A stretch of DNA of 64,000 nt, from assembly GCF_014648435.1 (NCBI RefSeq), contig NZ_BMRC01000016.1, positions 124,001 to 188,000 on the forward strand. The letters are read 5' to 3'. Origin of the DNA: Nonomuraea spiralis (GTDB lineage Bacteria; Actinomycetota; Actinomycetes; Streptosporangiales; Streptosporangiaceae). Made by a program: the position numbers and the translations under genes. Positions 1 through 9,535 of the stretch are shown piece after piece; positions within the stretch are counted from its first letter, which is position 1; each line of letters opens with the position of its first letter. The notes beneath the pieces were generated by a model. The model made no database searches, had not been told where the DNA came from, and saw nothing but the letters and a program-made list of their open reading frames with translations.

Positions 1-1928
1 ATCTCGTACGTGCCGCGCCCCTTCAGGTCGGGCGAGACGAACGCGCCGCTCCCGGTGGGCACGTCGATGGGCGCGCCTCCCAGCAGCCGCCGCCACTCCG
101 CCAGGTTCACCGCGATGGCCTCGGCGCGCTCGGCGCCGTAGCCGACCTGGACCCGGCCGGTCTGGGCGAGTACGACCTGCTCGACGCCCGCGACCTTGCG
201 CACCCGGTCGATCACGTCGGCCGGGATCTCGATCCGCGACGTGATCTTGACCGGCGCGCCCACCTGCTGCCAGGACGCCAGCCGCTGCGTGCTCACCAGC
301 CCGTCGGAGATCACCGCGGCGAACACCGACACGCCCAGCGCGGGCAGCAGGATCAGCACCGGCAGCACCGAGGCCGAGCGCGCCCTGGCCGCCCTGGTCA
401 GCCCCAGGAACGGCACGGCGCCCGGCCGCCGCGCGGCCAGCCGTACGAGCAGCCGCAGCGGGTACGGGTAGCAGCGCAGGATGACCACCGCCGCGGCCAG
501 CGTCAACGCGATCGGCACCACCAGCAGGAACGGGTCGAACCCGGCGGAGGCGGCCAGCCCGCGGGTGCGCAGCAGGTAGGCCCCGGCCAGCGCGAGCACC
601 ACGACCAGCACCTCCAGCGTGAGCCGGCGGGCGGAGGGACGGGCGGTGGCGACGTCCTCGCGGCGCTCGTCCAGCGGGACGCGGTGCGCGAACGCCAGCC
701 CGGCGGCGGCGAACCCGACGGCGGCCGCCATGACCAGCAGCGGCCCGATGTGCACGACCGGCAACACGGGTCCGGGTACGAACCAGGACAAGGCGTACCC
801 GACGAGCCCGGCGGGCACGACGGCGAGCGCGGTCAGCGCCGCCCCGGTGCCCGCGACCTGCCGCAGCGACCCGCCACGCGCCCGCGTCAGCGCCAGCGTG
901 TGGTCGAGCCGGCCGGCCAGGAGCTGCACCGCCAGCACGATCACGCCGGCCGCCACCAGCAGCAGGCCGCCGAGCACCAGATACATGACGGTCTGCGCGG
1001 TGGACTGGGCCGCCAGGAAGTCGGTCAGCAACTTGGGCAGCGCCGTCATCACCCGGTACGGGCTGAACGAGCCCGACGCCTGCAACCCGATCACGCGCTC
1101 GAACTCGCTGACCGCCGTGTTGAGGTCGCTGGTGGCCAGCGCGTCCGCCTTGTCGGGGGCGATGGGCAGCACCCAGTTGTAGGACAGGTTGCGCCCGTCG
1201 CCGCTGAGCACGGCCAGCCCGTCGTCGGACATGACCGTCGTGATGTGCTTCTCGAACTCCAGCTTGCCCGGCGGCAAGATCCGGGTGACGGAAAGGATGT
1301 CGGAGTTGTGGCTCCAGTAACGCTCGTTCGGGTTCTTGGCCCTGAACGCGCCGACCAGCCGCACCGCCACGTAATGGCTCTCGCCGAGCACCTTGACCTG
1401 GCCGAGCCGCAGATCCATCGCGGGCAGCGCGGACTCGACCAGGCCCACCTCGATCAGCGGGATCGTCTCGCCCTCGAAGCGCGTGGTGGAGGGCTTGCCC
1501 GGCGGCCGCCCCTGGACCCAGTCCACCCGCCTGTCGGCGTCGGACAGCCAGCCGAGATTCATGAACATGGTCCCGCCCGAGCCCTGCAGCGGGGTGACCA
1601 CGGTCTTGGCGCTCATGTGGCTGTCGCCCGTACCGGTGGGGACCACCAGGGGCCGCAGCGCCGGGGGCAGGAGCCTTCGCCAGCGCTGGTCCCTGGACTC
1701 GAACTGGCCGCGTTCGTTGAGGTCCTCCTCCTTCGACATCGACGCGACGGTCACGGTCAGGTCGGCCTGCTCCGCGGGAGCGGTCCGCAGCGCCTCGTGC
1801 AGCGCCTGGTCGAACGACGACTGCATCGCCCTGGGCAGCCCCGCGACGAGCAGGCAGGCGCTCAGCGTCAGCACGAAGAGCACGGCCACCGCGCCCAGGT
1901 GCGTCCGGGCCAGCAGCGGGATCCTCAC
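1..1928 (-). CDS. FtsX-type ABC transporter permease, 3' end cut by window edge
   Basis: The reading frame opens with GTG at 1928 and stays open to the left edge, so the C-terminus is missing. The start overlaps the stop of the permease upstream as GTGA, which points to translational coupling. The product begins with a short cytoplasmic tail and a hydrophobic segment (about residues 12-35). A long polar extracytoplasmic region follows. Hydrophobic stretches then recur between about 980 and 300 of the window, including the LDHTLALTRARGG stretch that resembles the cytoplasmic loop of FtsX/MacB-family permeases. By family knowledge it would be the membrane subunit of an export or lipoprotein-release type ABC system. 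The ATPase is not in the window and may lie beyond the left edge. Confidence 0.85.
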   Translation of the reverse strand, partial: MRIPLLARTHLGAVAVLFVLTLSACLLVAGLPRAMQSSFDQALHEALRTAPAEQADLTVTVASMSKEEDLNERGQFESRDQRWRRLLPPALRPLVVPTGTGDSHMSAKTVVTPLQGSGGTMFMNLGWLSDADRRVDWVQGRPPGKPSTTRFEGETIPLIEVGLVESALPAMDLRLGQVKVLGESHYVAVRLVGAFRAKNPNERYWSHNSDILSVTRILPPGKLEFEKHITTVMSDDGLAVLSGDGRNLSYNWVLPIAPDKADALATSDLNTAVSEFERVIGLQASGSFSPYRVMTALPKLLTDFLAAQSTAQTVMYLVLGGLLLVAAGVIVLAVQLLAGRLDHTLALTRARGGSLRQVAGTGAALTALAVVPAGLVGYALSWFVPGPVLPVVHIGPLLVMAAAVGFAAAGLAFAHRVPLDERREDVATARPSARRLTLEVLVVVLALAGAYLLRTRGLAASAGFDPFLLVVPIALTLAAAVVILRCYPYPLRLLVRLAARRPGAVPFLGLTRAARARSASVLPVLILLPALGVSVFAAVISDGLVSTQRLASWQQVGAPVKITSRIEIPADVIDRVRKVAGVEQVVLAQTGRVQVGYGAERAEAIAVNLAEWRRLLGGAPIDVPTGSGAFVSPDLKGRGTYE

Positions 1929-4900
1929 TGTTCCTCCCGAAGGCCGAGACCCTGCCTGCGCAGGTTGCGGGCCAGCCCGGCGACGATGGCGAGCAGCACC
2001 GCGGCCACCCCGGCGAGCATGGCGGCCGTGGCGCCCCACGGGATGTCCAGCACCACGCCCGGGGTGACCGCCGAGGCCTGCCCGGTCAGTACGATGTGCG
2101 GCACCACGAGCATGCCCACGACTACGGCGAGCCCGGTCCCGGCCGCCAGCGACAACCCGATCACGAACGTCTGCTCCATCGCCAGCATGCCGAACACCTG
2201 CCGCGAGCTCACGCCGAGCGCCCGCAGGATCGCGAACTCGTTCATCCGCTCGCGGGCCGCGACCGCCGCGTTGACCAGGAACCCGAGCGCCGCGAACACC
2301 AGCGCCGCGAAGAAGCCCAGCATCAGCGCCCCCTGCAGCCCGCTGGCCAGTGGGTCGTCCTGCAACTTGGTGGCCAGGGCGCGCTGGTCGAGCGCGGTGA
2401 CGTCCCACGCGGGGCGGCCGGTGAGCGCCTGCGCCGCCCGGCCGTCGCCGGTGGCGAGCCACCATTCGGTGGCGGGCCTGGGCAGTTGCGCCGCGGCCAG
2501 ATCCTGCGCCTGCATCGTCCCCCAGTCGGCCAGTACGGCATGTTGCCCCGCGGTGGTCGTCGGCATCGTCTCCACGACGGCCACGACCTTGACGTCCATG
2601 ACCCTGCGGTCGATGCTGGCCCGTCCGACCTGGCCGACGCCCAGCTTGAGCGCGGTCGCCAGGTCGGCGGTGAGCACGACGGGCAGCGGCCCCTGGACGG
2701 GCGGCGACCCGAAGGCGGCCATCGCCGGCTGCCGGCCCGTCGCCTTCAGCGACATGGCCGGCACGGTCACCGGCTGCCCGTCCGCGCTGATCCCGGTCAC
2801 CGTCAGGCTCGCGCTGCCCTCGGACGGCGCGCTCCCGACCAGCCCGCGCAGCGACAGCGGGTACGTGATCTTCCCGCTCCGCCCCGCCATCGCGGCCAGG
2901 TCCACGTCGATCGTGTTCTCGCCCGCCTTCAGCACGCCCAGCGACACGTCCCGCCAGACGCCCAGCGCGTCGGACAACACCAGCCGCAGCGGCAGGTCGG
3001 CGTCCGCCGTGGCCCGCAGGGTGAGCGCGGCGGGCCGTCCAGGCAGGTCCAGCTTGCCCGCCTGCGGCCCGGCCAGCGCGCGGGACATCTCGGCGACGGG
3101 CCGGTCCGACAGGTCGGGACGGAGCTGGAACAGCGTGCCGAGCTTGGCCGCGTCGATCCCGATCAGGACGGCGTTCTCGCTGCTGACCTCGGTCTGGCCG
3201 CGGAAGACCGGCGAGGCGGCGGTCACGCCGGGCAGCGCCGCGAACGCCGTGCCGCGCCCGAACGGGCCCAGCTCCGGCGCGTCCGGCGGCCCGGACAGCC
3301 GCAGGTCGGCCCCGGCCTGGTGACGGGCCTGGTCGAGCTGGGAGCCGCGCCAGGTGGAGGAGGTGGCCATGGACACGATGCCGATGGCGATGGCCATGGT
3401 GAGCAGCAGCGCGGGGCCGGCGTACTTGAGCGGGCGCCTGCTGACCTGCCACGCGCCGAGCGCGGGGGCGAGGGTGGGCCGCCTGGAGGTCACCCGTTCG
3501 GCGACCGCGGAGATGCGCGGCACCAGGCGCAGGCCGAGCATGCCGCCGGTGAGCAGGGCCAGCGCGGGCCCGGAGATGATCAGCGGGTCGATGCCGAGCC
3601 CGCCGCCCGCGGTCGCGGTGACCGGCGCGCCGTAGTGCTGGAGCTGCCAGATCGCCAGCCCGGCCACGGCCAGCAGCGCCACGTCGGCGCCCGCCCGCTC
3701 GATCAGCCCGCGCCCGCCGCCGCGCCCGCGCGCCGACTGCTCCTCCACGTACGTGCGCCGGGCGCCCGCCAGCGCGGGCAGCACCAGCAGCACCGCCGAG
3801 GCCAGCGCCACCGCGCCCGACACCAGGAACGTGCCCAGGCCGACCGTGGGGTCGAGCCGCACGCCCGACGCCCTGATCCACGGGATCCGGTTCACCAGCC
3901 CGAGCAGCGGCGGCCCGAGGAACGGCGCGACGACCGCGCACGGGATCGCCACCAGCAGCGCCTCGCCGCCGGCCAGCGCGGCCAGCCGCATCGTGCCCGC
4001 GCCGCGCGAGCGCAGCAGCGCCACCTCCATGCGCCGGTGGTCGGCCAGCAGCCGCGCGGTGAGCATCAGCGCGTACGCCGCCAGCAGCAGCAGTTGCAGC
4101 ACCGGGATCAGCATGGTCGAACGGGCCACCAGGGAGGCGGTGTCGAGCTGGGTGAGCATCTCGGGCAGGCGGCTGGTGGTCACGCAACTCGCGCAGCCGG
4201 CCGCCTTCAGGTGCGGGCCCACCTCGCCGACCGCCGCGGCCAGCGGGCGAAGCTGGGCCGGCGTCAGCGCGCGCAGGTCGGGCTCGGCGGTCCAGGTGGC
4301 GTTCACGTTGGTGGCGAAGCGGCCGATGAACGTCTCGCGCGCGACCATCAGCGGTCCGTACGTGGTGAAGTCGCCGCGTTCGACGCCCCTGCTGAGCAGC
4401 TGCTCGCCGGTCCAGCGTTCGCCGAAGGGGTCGTCGAGCTGGAAGACGCCGGTGATGCGGACCTTGACGGGCTCCGGCGACAGGCGGCCCACGGTGGTCA
4501 GCTCCTGGCCGACCTTGAACCCGGCCGCCGAGGCCGCCGACAGCGAGACCGCCGCCTCCACCTGGCCGTCGGCCGCCTTGGGCCAGGCGCCGGAGACGAG
4601 CTTGGCGTGCTGGTCGAGGCCGTCGTAGCTGCCGAACCGCAGCAGCTCCGGCCGGTCCCTGTCCTCCTGGCCGGGCATGGCGTAGGAGTCGGAGTGGAAG
4701 CTCGTGGTGAGCGTGGGCGCCTTGGTGTACGCCTTGGTCAGCTCGGCGCGTACCGCCTGGTCGTAGACAGGGAACGTCTTGGCGGTGACCGGGGCGCTGA
4801 TCGTCGCCGAGGTCTGGCGCAGGGAGGCGGTCTCCATCGTCCTGCGCACGCCGGCGTCGGCGATCGAGGAGGCGTACATGGTCAGCGCGACCAGCGTGGT

Positions 4901-4984
4901 GGTGGCGAGCAGGATCGAGCCGAACGCGGCGAGAAGCAGCAAAGGCTCGCTGAACGCCCGTTTGACGACCAACGGCCCCCGCAT
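1925..4984 (-). CDS. FtsX-type ABC transporter permease (1019 aa)
   Basis: The start ATG at 4984 has an AAGGGGGA Shine-Dalgarno sequence 5-7 nt upstream. The protein has an N-terminal membrane anchor (about residues 12-38) and a large extracytoplasmic domain resembling the MacB periplasmic core. A central multi-helix FtsX block carries a MEVALLRSRGAG motif, a second extracytoplasmic region follows, and a C-terminal FtsX block carries the motif NEFAILRALGVSSRQV. This duplicated 4+4-helix layout is typical of the long actinobacterial FtsX permeases. Its last codons overlap the start of the second permease (GTGA), so the two probably form one heterodimeric transporter. The substrate cannot be deduced. 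Confidence 0.88.
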   Translation of the reverse strand: MRGPLVVKRAFSEPLLLLAAFGSILLATTTLVALTMYASSIADAGVRRTMETASLRQTSATISAPVTAKTFPVYDQAVRAELTKAYTKAPTLTTSFHSDSYAMPGQEDRDRPELLRFGSYDGLDQHAKLVSGAWPKAADGQVEAAVSLSAASAAGFKVGQELTTVGRLSPEPVKVRITGVFQLDDPFGERWTGEQLLSRGVERGDFTTYGPLMVARETFIGRFATNVNATWTAEPDLRALTPAQLRPLAAAVGEVGPHLKAAGCASCVTTSRLPEMLTQLDTASLVARSTMLIPVLQLLLLAAYALMLTARLLADHRRMEVALLRSRGAGTMRLAALAGGEALLVAIPCAVVAPFLGPPLLGLVNRIPWIRASGVRLDPTVGLGTFLVSGAVALASAVLLVLPALAGARRTYVEEQSARGRGGGRGLIERAGADVALLAVAGLAIWQLQHYGAPVTATAGGGLGIDPLIISGPALALLTGGMLGLRLVPRISAVAERVTSRRPTLAPALGAWQVSRRPLKYAGPALLLTMAIAIGIVSMATSSTWRGSQLDQARHQAGADLRLSGPPDAPELGPFGRGTAFAALPGVTAASPVFRGQTEVSSENAVLIGIDAAKLGTLFQLRPDLSDRPVAEMSRALAGPQAGKLDLPGRPAALTLRATADADLPLRLVLSDALGVWRDVSLGVLKAGENTIDVDLAAMAGRSGKITYPLSLRGLVGSAPSEGSASLTVTGISADGQPVTVPAMSLKATGRQPAMAAFGSPPVQGPLPVVLTADLATALKLGVGQVGRASIDRRVMDVKVVAVVETMPTTTAGQHAVLADWGTMQAQDLAAAQLPRPATEWWLATGDGRAAQALTGRPAWDVTALDQRALATKLQDDPLASGLQGALMLGFFAALVFAALGFLVNAAVAARERMNEFAILRALGVSSRQVFGMLAMEQTFVIGLSLAAGTGLAVVVGMLVVPHIVLTGQASAVTPGVVLDIPWGATAAMLAGVAAVLLAIVAGLARNLRRQGLGLREEQ

Positions 4985-5106
4985 GTGTCCCCCTTCGTCC
5001 GTTTAGTGAACCCTCACGGAGAGGCGGACGAGGTGGCAAGGTGATCTTGTCAAGGGATGCGCAGCCGATACGCGGCAGCTATGCCCATGTGATATCGAAA
5101 CTGTGA

Positions 5107-5157
5107 CAAAACGCGCACAAAAACAAGAACGCCGCACCCCTATGAAGGAGTGCGGCG
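5107..5157 (-). terminator. rho-independent terminator of rpsT
   Basis: On the minus strand a hairpin with 8 perfect outer pairs, extendable to 12 with one mismatch (5130-5157), is followed directly by a T-rich run at 5107-5129. It lies just downstream of the rpsT stop codon. Confidence 0.85.
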
Positions 5158-5176
5158 TCGGTGCTCGCCGGTGGTG

Positions 5177-5446
5177 TTACTTGGCGGCCAGGGCGGCGGC
5201 CTGCTTGGCGATCGCAGACTTGCGGTTGGCGGCCTGGTTCCTGTGGATGACGCCCTTGCTGACGGCCTTGTCGAGCTGGCGGGCGGCAACCCGCTGCAGC
5301 GCCGCCGCCTGCTCGACGTCGCCCTGCTCGGCGGCCTCGCGGAACTTGCGGACAGCCGTCTTCAGAGAGGACTTGACCGCCTTGTTGCGCAGGCGCGCCT
5401 TCTCGTTCTGCTTGTTGCGCTTGATCTGGGACTTGATGTTCGCCAC
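5177..5446 (-). CDS. rpsT: 30S ribosomal protein S20
   Basis: This 89-aa basic protein begins VANIKSQIKRNKQNEKARLR, the standard S20 N-terminus. It binds 16S rRNA in the small subunit and helps early assembly. A longer reading frame reaches 5512, but the extra 22 residues are unlike S20. I therefore chose the GTG at 5446, which has a GAGG element about 8 nt upstream. The gene is monocistronic: it has a promoter at 5523-5552 and a strong terminator right after the stop. The following gene is the FtsX pair on the same strand. Confidence 0.97.
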   Translation of the reverse strand: MANIKSQIKRNKQNEKARLRNKAVKSSLKTAVRKFREAAEQGDVEQAAALQRVAARQLDKAVSKGVIHRNQAANRKSAIAKQAAALAAK

Positions 5447-5522
5447 GAAGAAGCCTCGGTGAAAGTCTAAGGATGGATGGGGCGCGCGGGCTCGAGAGAG
5501 GGCGCGCCACACGCAAGTGAAC

Positions 5523-5552
5523 AGGGTACCAATAACCCGGGCGGCTGCTCAA
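5523..5552 (-). promoter_or_regulatory. probable rpsT promoter
   Basis: On the minus strand TTGAGC (5552-5547) and TACCCT (5528-5523) are separated by 18 bp, a fair match to a housekeeping sigma-70 promoter. Transcription would begin near 5516, about 70 nt before the rpsT start. Confidence 0.6.
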
Positions 5553-5576
5553 ATCAACGCACCGGGCCTTCCCAGT

Positions 5577-6566
5577 TTAGGCCAGCCAGCGGGTCATGTA
5601 CTCCTTCCAGTCCTCTTCGGTGGCGGCGAAGTCGACGTACAGGGCCAGGCCGAAGCGGTCGCGGCGGCCGTGGTCCGACAGGGCCAGCTTGGCGCCCTCG
5701 GCGGCCATCGCCACGCTCTCGGCGGCGTCCAGCCAGGCCAGGCCGTGGTCGTGGTAGGCGGGGGCGCCGATGAACAGCGACTTGCCGGGCGGCACCAGCT
5801 CCAGGGCGAGCCCGGCCTGCCGGGCCACGTAGCCGCCGTAGAGGGACTGCGTGGGGGCGCCGGAGTCGTACGTCATGATCGCGACCTGGTCCACCCGGTT
5901 CACGACCTGCTGGAAGTAGCCCTGCGACCAGTACTTGTCGTGGCCGAGCGCGAGCCGGGCCGCCGGGCGCATGAGGGGATAGGGCTCGATCTGCGGGGTC
6001 GAGGTGGACAGCAGCCTCGTGTACCTGCGTGTCCCGTCCAGCAGGGCGAGGAACTCGGTGTCGCCGTCGCCGATCGGCTCGAAGTTGTAGTGGATGCCGT
6101 CGTAGCCCGCCTTCATGATGTCGGCCACGCCGGCCAGGACGTTCGCGCGGGCGCGGGGGGCGTCGAGGTCGAGACCGTTCTTGACGGACTGGCCGAGCCA
6201 GGCGGAGACGCGGACGGCTGGTAGGCGCTCATGCATCCATTTCACGAAATTTCCGGCGTTGGGGTGCTTTGCCGGGTCGAGTCGGCCGTCCCACTCGAAC
6301 GGACCGGAATGTACGTACACATCCTTGATGCCGGTGGCTCGCAGGCGTACGGCCAGTCGCTCCACGTCCTGCTCCGTACGGCGGCCGTCCACCCAGGCGT
6401 GGCCGAGCCAGAGAGCGTCGTTGCCGGTGCTCTTCGCCCAGGCCGCCGGGGCACCGGTAAACTGGAGGCGGAGCGCGACGGCGAGGAGGCCGGCCAGCGC
6501 CACCACGACGGCCACGGCCAGCGCGACCAGGCGCAGGCCGCGGCGGATGACGGTCCGGAGAATCAT
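5577..6566 (-). CDS. membrane-anchored GH18-like TIM-barrel protein
   Basis: The 329-aa protein has one N-terminal hydrophobic segment (about residues 9-35) and then an extracytoplasmic domain. That domain contains KDVYVHSGPFEWDGRL and, at residues 152-170, a strand reading GYDGIHYNFEP. This is recognisably the glycoside hydrolase 18 signature region: Asp156 and Glu163 match the first Asp and the catalytic Glu. Positions 159 and 161, Asp in active chitinases, are His and Asn. Whether it hydrolyses a glycan or only binds one is open. It is divergent from lepA, with 55 bp between the starts, and I see no obvious functional link. The identification as GH18-like is inference from fold motifs. Confidence 0.7.
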   Translation of the reverse strand: MILRTVIRRGLRLVALAVAVVVALAGLLAVALRLQFTGAPAAWAKSTGNDALWLGHAWVDGRRTEQDVERLAVRLRATGIKDVYVHSGPFEWDGRLDPAKHPNAGNFVKWMHERLPAVRVSAWLGQSVKNGLDLDAPRARANVLAGVADIMKAGYDGIHYNFEPIGDGDTEFLALLDGTRRYTRLLSTSTPQIEPYPLMRPAARLALGHDKYWSQGYFQQVVNRVDQVAIMTYDSGAPTQSLYGGYVARQAGLALELVPPGKSLFIGAPAYHDHGLAWLDAAESVAMAAEGAKLALSDHGRRDRFGLALYVDFAATEEDWKEYMTRWLA

Positions 6567-6621
6567 CCGGGCATGTCACCATGAAAGACGCTTGACCTCA
6601 ACCCTGTCGAAACGGACTTCG

Positions 6622-8457
<1,836 letters not shown>

Positions 8458-8465
8458 CCCCGGAA

Positions 8466-8496
8466 CGCCCGCGGACGCCTGAGCTGTCCGCGGGCG
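8466..8496 (+). terminator. hairpin terminator after lepA
   Basis: A perfect 10-bp GC-rich stem (8466-8475 with 8487-8496) has an 11-nt loop and starts 9 nt after the lepA stop. It has no real T tract, so it is a GC-type or weak terminator. Confidence 0.55.
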
Positions 8497-8596
8497 CTTC
8501 ATGCTCGGCACGGCACCGGCGCGGCCGGTCCGCGGGTCCGTCAGGCCGGGTGGCGGGTTCGCGGGTCCGTCGGGCCGCCGCCACGCGCCGGGGAGG

Positions 8597-8890
8597 TCAT
8601 GGTCGTTCCTCCAGCCAGGCGTGCGGTTTGGCGGTGAGGTGACGCAGGCCGTCCTCGCCGAGCTCCACCCAGTCACTGCGGGCCCAGCCGCCGGTGGTCT
8701 GGGGGGCGAACCCGTGCCGCCGGAACAGCGCCGACGCCTCCTGCTGGGTGAGGCCGCGACGGCCCCATTCGGCGATGACCCGAGCCGTACGCTCGGCCTC
8801 GCCCGCCTCCTCGTCCCCCAGCGCGGCGGCCAGCTCCTCCAGACCGCGCGCCATGAGCCGCAACGACGCCTGTACGCGGGCGATGTCCAT
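8597..8890 (-). CDS. small hypothetical protein (97 aa)
   Basis: The start ATG at 8890 has a GAGGAG Shine-Dalgarno sequence 6-8 nt upstream, and codon use is typical of the genome. The N-terminal half is helical and acidic. The second half (GLTQQEASALFRRHGF, about residues 46-61) could form a helix-turn-helix, and Trp residues follow. There is no membrane segment and I do not recognise a family. It is divergent from a GNAT acetyltransferase across a 66-bp region containing a perfect inverted repeat, so a regulatory role is possible but unproven. Confidence 0.7.
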   Translation of the reverse strand: MDIARVQASLRLMARGLEELAAALGDEEAGEAERTARVIAEWGRRGLTQQEASALFRRHGFAPQTTGGWARSDWVELGEDGLRHLTAKPHAWLEERP

Positions 8891-8910
8891 CGACGCTCCT
8901 CATCGCTCAT

Positions 8911-8937
8911 CGATCGCTGCCGATAGCCTAGCGATCG
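8911..8937. promoter_or_regulatory. 27-bp inverted repeat in a divergent promoter region
   Basis: The arms CGATCGCT (8911-8918) and AGCGATCG (8930-8937) match perfectly around an 11-bp spacer. It sits between the divergent starts at 8890 and 8957, a good position for a shared operator. Confidence 0.5.
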
Positions 8938-8944
8938 AAGAAGC

Positions 8945-8950
8945 TACCCT
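8945..8950 (+). promoter_or_regulatory. -10 box TACCCT, leaderless start
   Basis: TACCCT lies exactly 6 nt before the ATG at 8957. A transcript would begin at the start codon itself. Confidence 0.55.
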
Positions 8951-8956
8951 GAAGGT

Positions 8957-9448
8957 ATGGAAGTGGTGCACACGGAACGGATGGTCCTCTCCCGGGTACG
9001 CCCGGAGGACCTCCAAGCCGTGCACGAGATCCACGCCGATCCGCGGACGAACCTCTACAACTCCGCCGGCCCCACCGTCGACCTGGAGGCCAGCCGGGCC
9101 ATGCTGGACCTGTGGCTGGCCGACTGGGACGAGACCGGGATCGGCTACTGGGCCGCCCGCCTGGCGGGGCAGTCGCGGGTGCTCGGCATCGGCGGGATCC
9201 GGCACGCCGCCATCGAGGGTACGGACGCCCTCCACCTCTACTACCGATTCCGCCCCGACGCCTGGGGCCACGGGTACGCGGTCGAACTCGCCAGGGCGGC
9301 CCTGCGCGTCGGGCGCGGCCTCGGCACCGTCGTGGCGGTGATCGGCGACGCGAACGCGCCCTCCCGCCGGGTGGCCGAGAGGGCGGGGCTGCACAGGACG
9401 CGCACGATCCCGTACGGGGGCGTCCCGAGCGACCTCTACGTCGCCTGA
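8957..9448 (+). CDS. GNAT family N-acetyltransferase (RimJ/RimL-like)
   Basis: The 163-aa protein begins with the HTERMVLSRVRPEDL pattern of RimJ/RimL-type acetyltransferases, which transfer acetyl from acetyl-CoA to an amine. The middle has YYRFRPDAWGHGYAVELARAAL, where the segment after strand 4 (WGHGYA) forms the CoA pyrophosphate-binding loop. The end carries the N-x-x-S-R-R-V-A-E-R-A-G motif common in this subfamily. The acceptor is unknown. The ATG at 8957 has no convincing Shine-Dalgarno sequence but has a -10 box 6 nt upstream, suggesting a leaderless mRNA. Confidence 0.88.
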   Translation: MEVVHTERMVLSRVRPEDLQAVHEIHADPRTNLYNSAGPTVDLEASRAMLDLWLADWDETGIGYWAARLAGQSRVLGIGGIRHAAIEGTDALHLYYRFRPDAWGHGYAVELARAALRVGRGLGTVVAVIGDANAPSRRVAERAGLHRTRTIPYGGVPSDLYVA

Positions 9449-9469
9449 CCGCCCGAAGGCCGCGACCGC

Positions 9470-9535
9470 GCGTCCGGGCGTGCCCTCGCCTTGAGGCTCA
9501 CCTCGCGTCCGGACGTGATCTCGCGTCCGGGCGTG
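9470..9535. repeat. short direct repeats spanning the 3' end of the permease gene
   Basis: Three copies of GCGTCCGG(A/G)CGTG occur at 9470-9482, 9505-9517 and 9523-9535. The last two are spaced 18 bp apart. They code in reverse for a duplicated RSRPDAR at the C-terminus of the permease, so the tail was probably extended by repeat slippage. Confidence 0.6.

Noticed and set aside
684..3323. 879-codon plus-strand frame
   Set aside because: It is antisense to the two FtsX permeases, and its Arg/Gly/Gln-rich composition is typical of GC-rich shadow frames.
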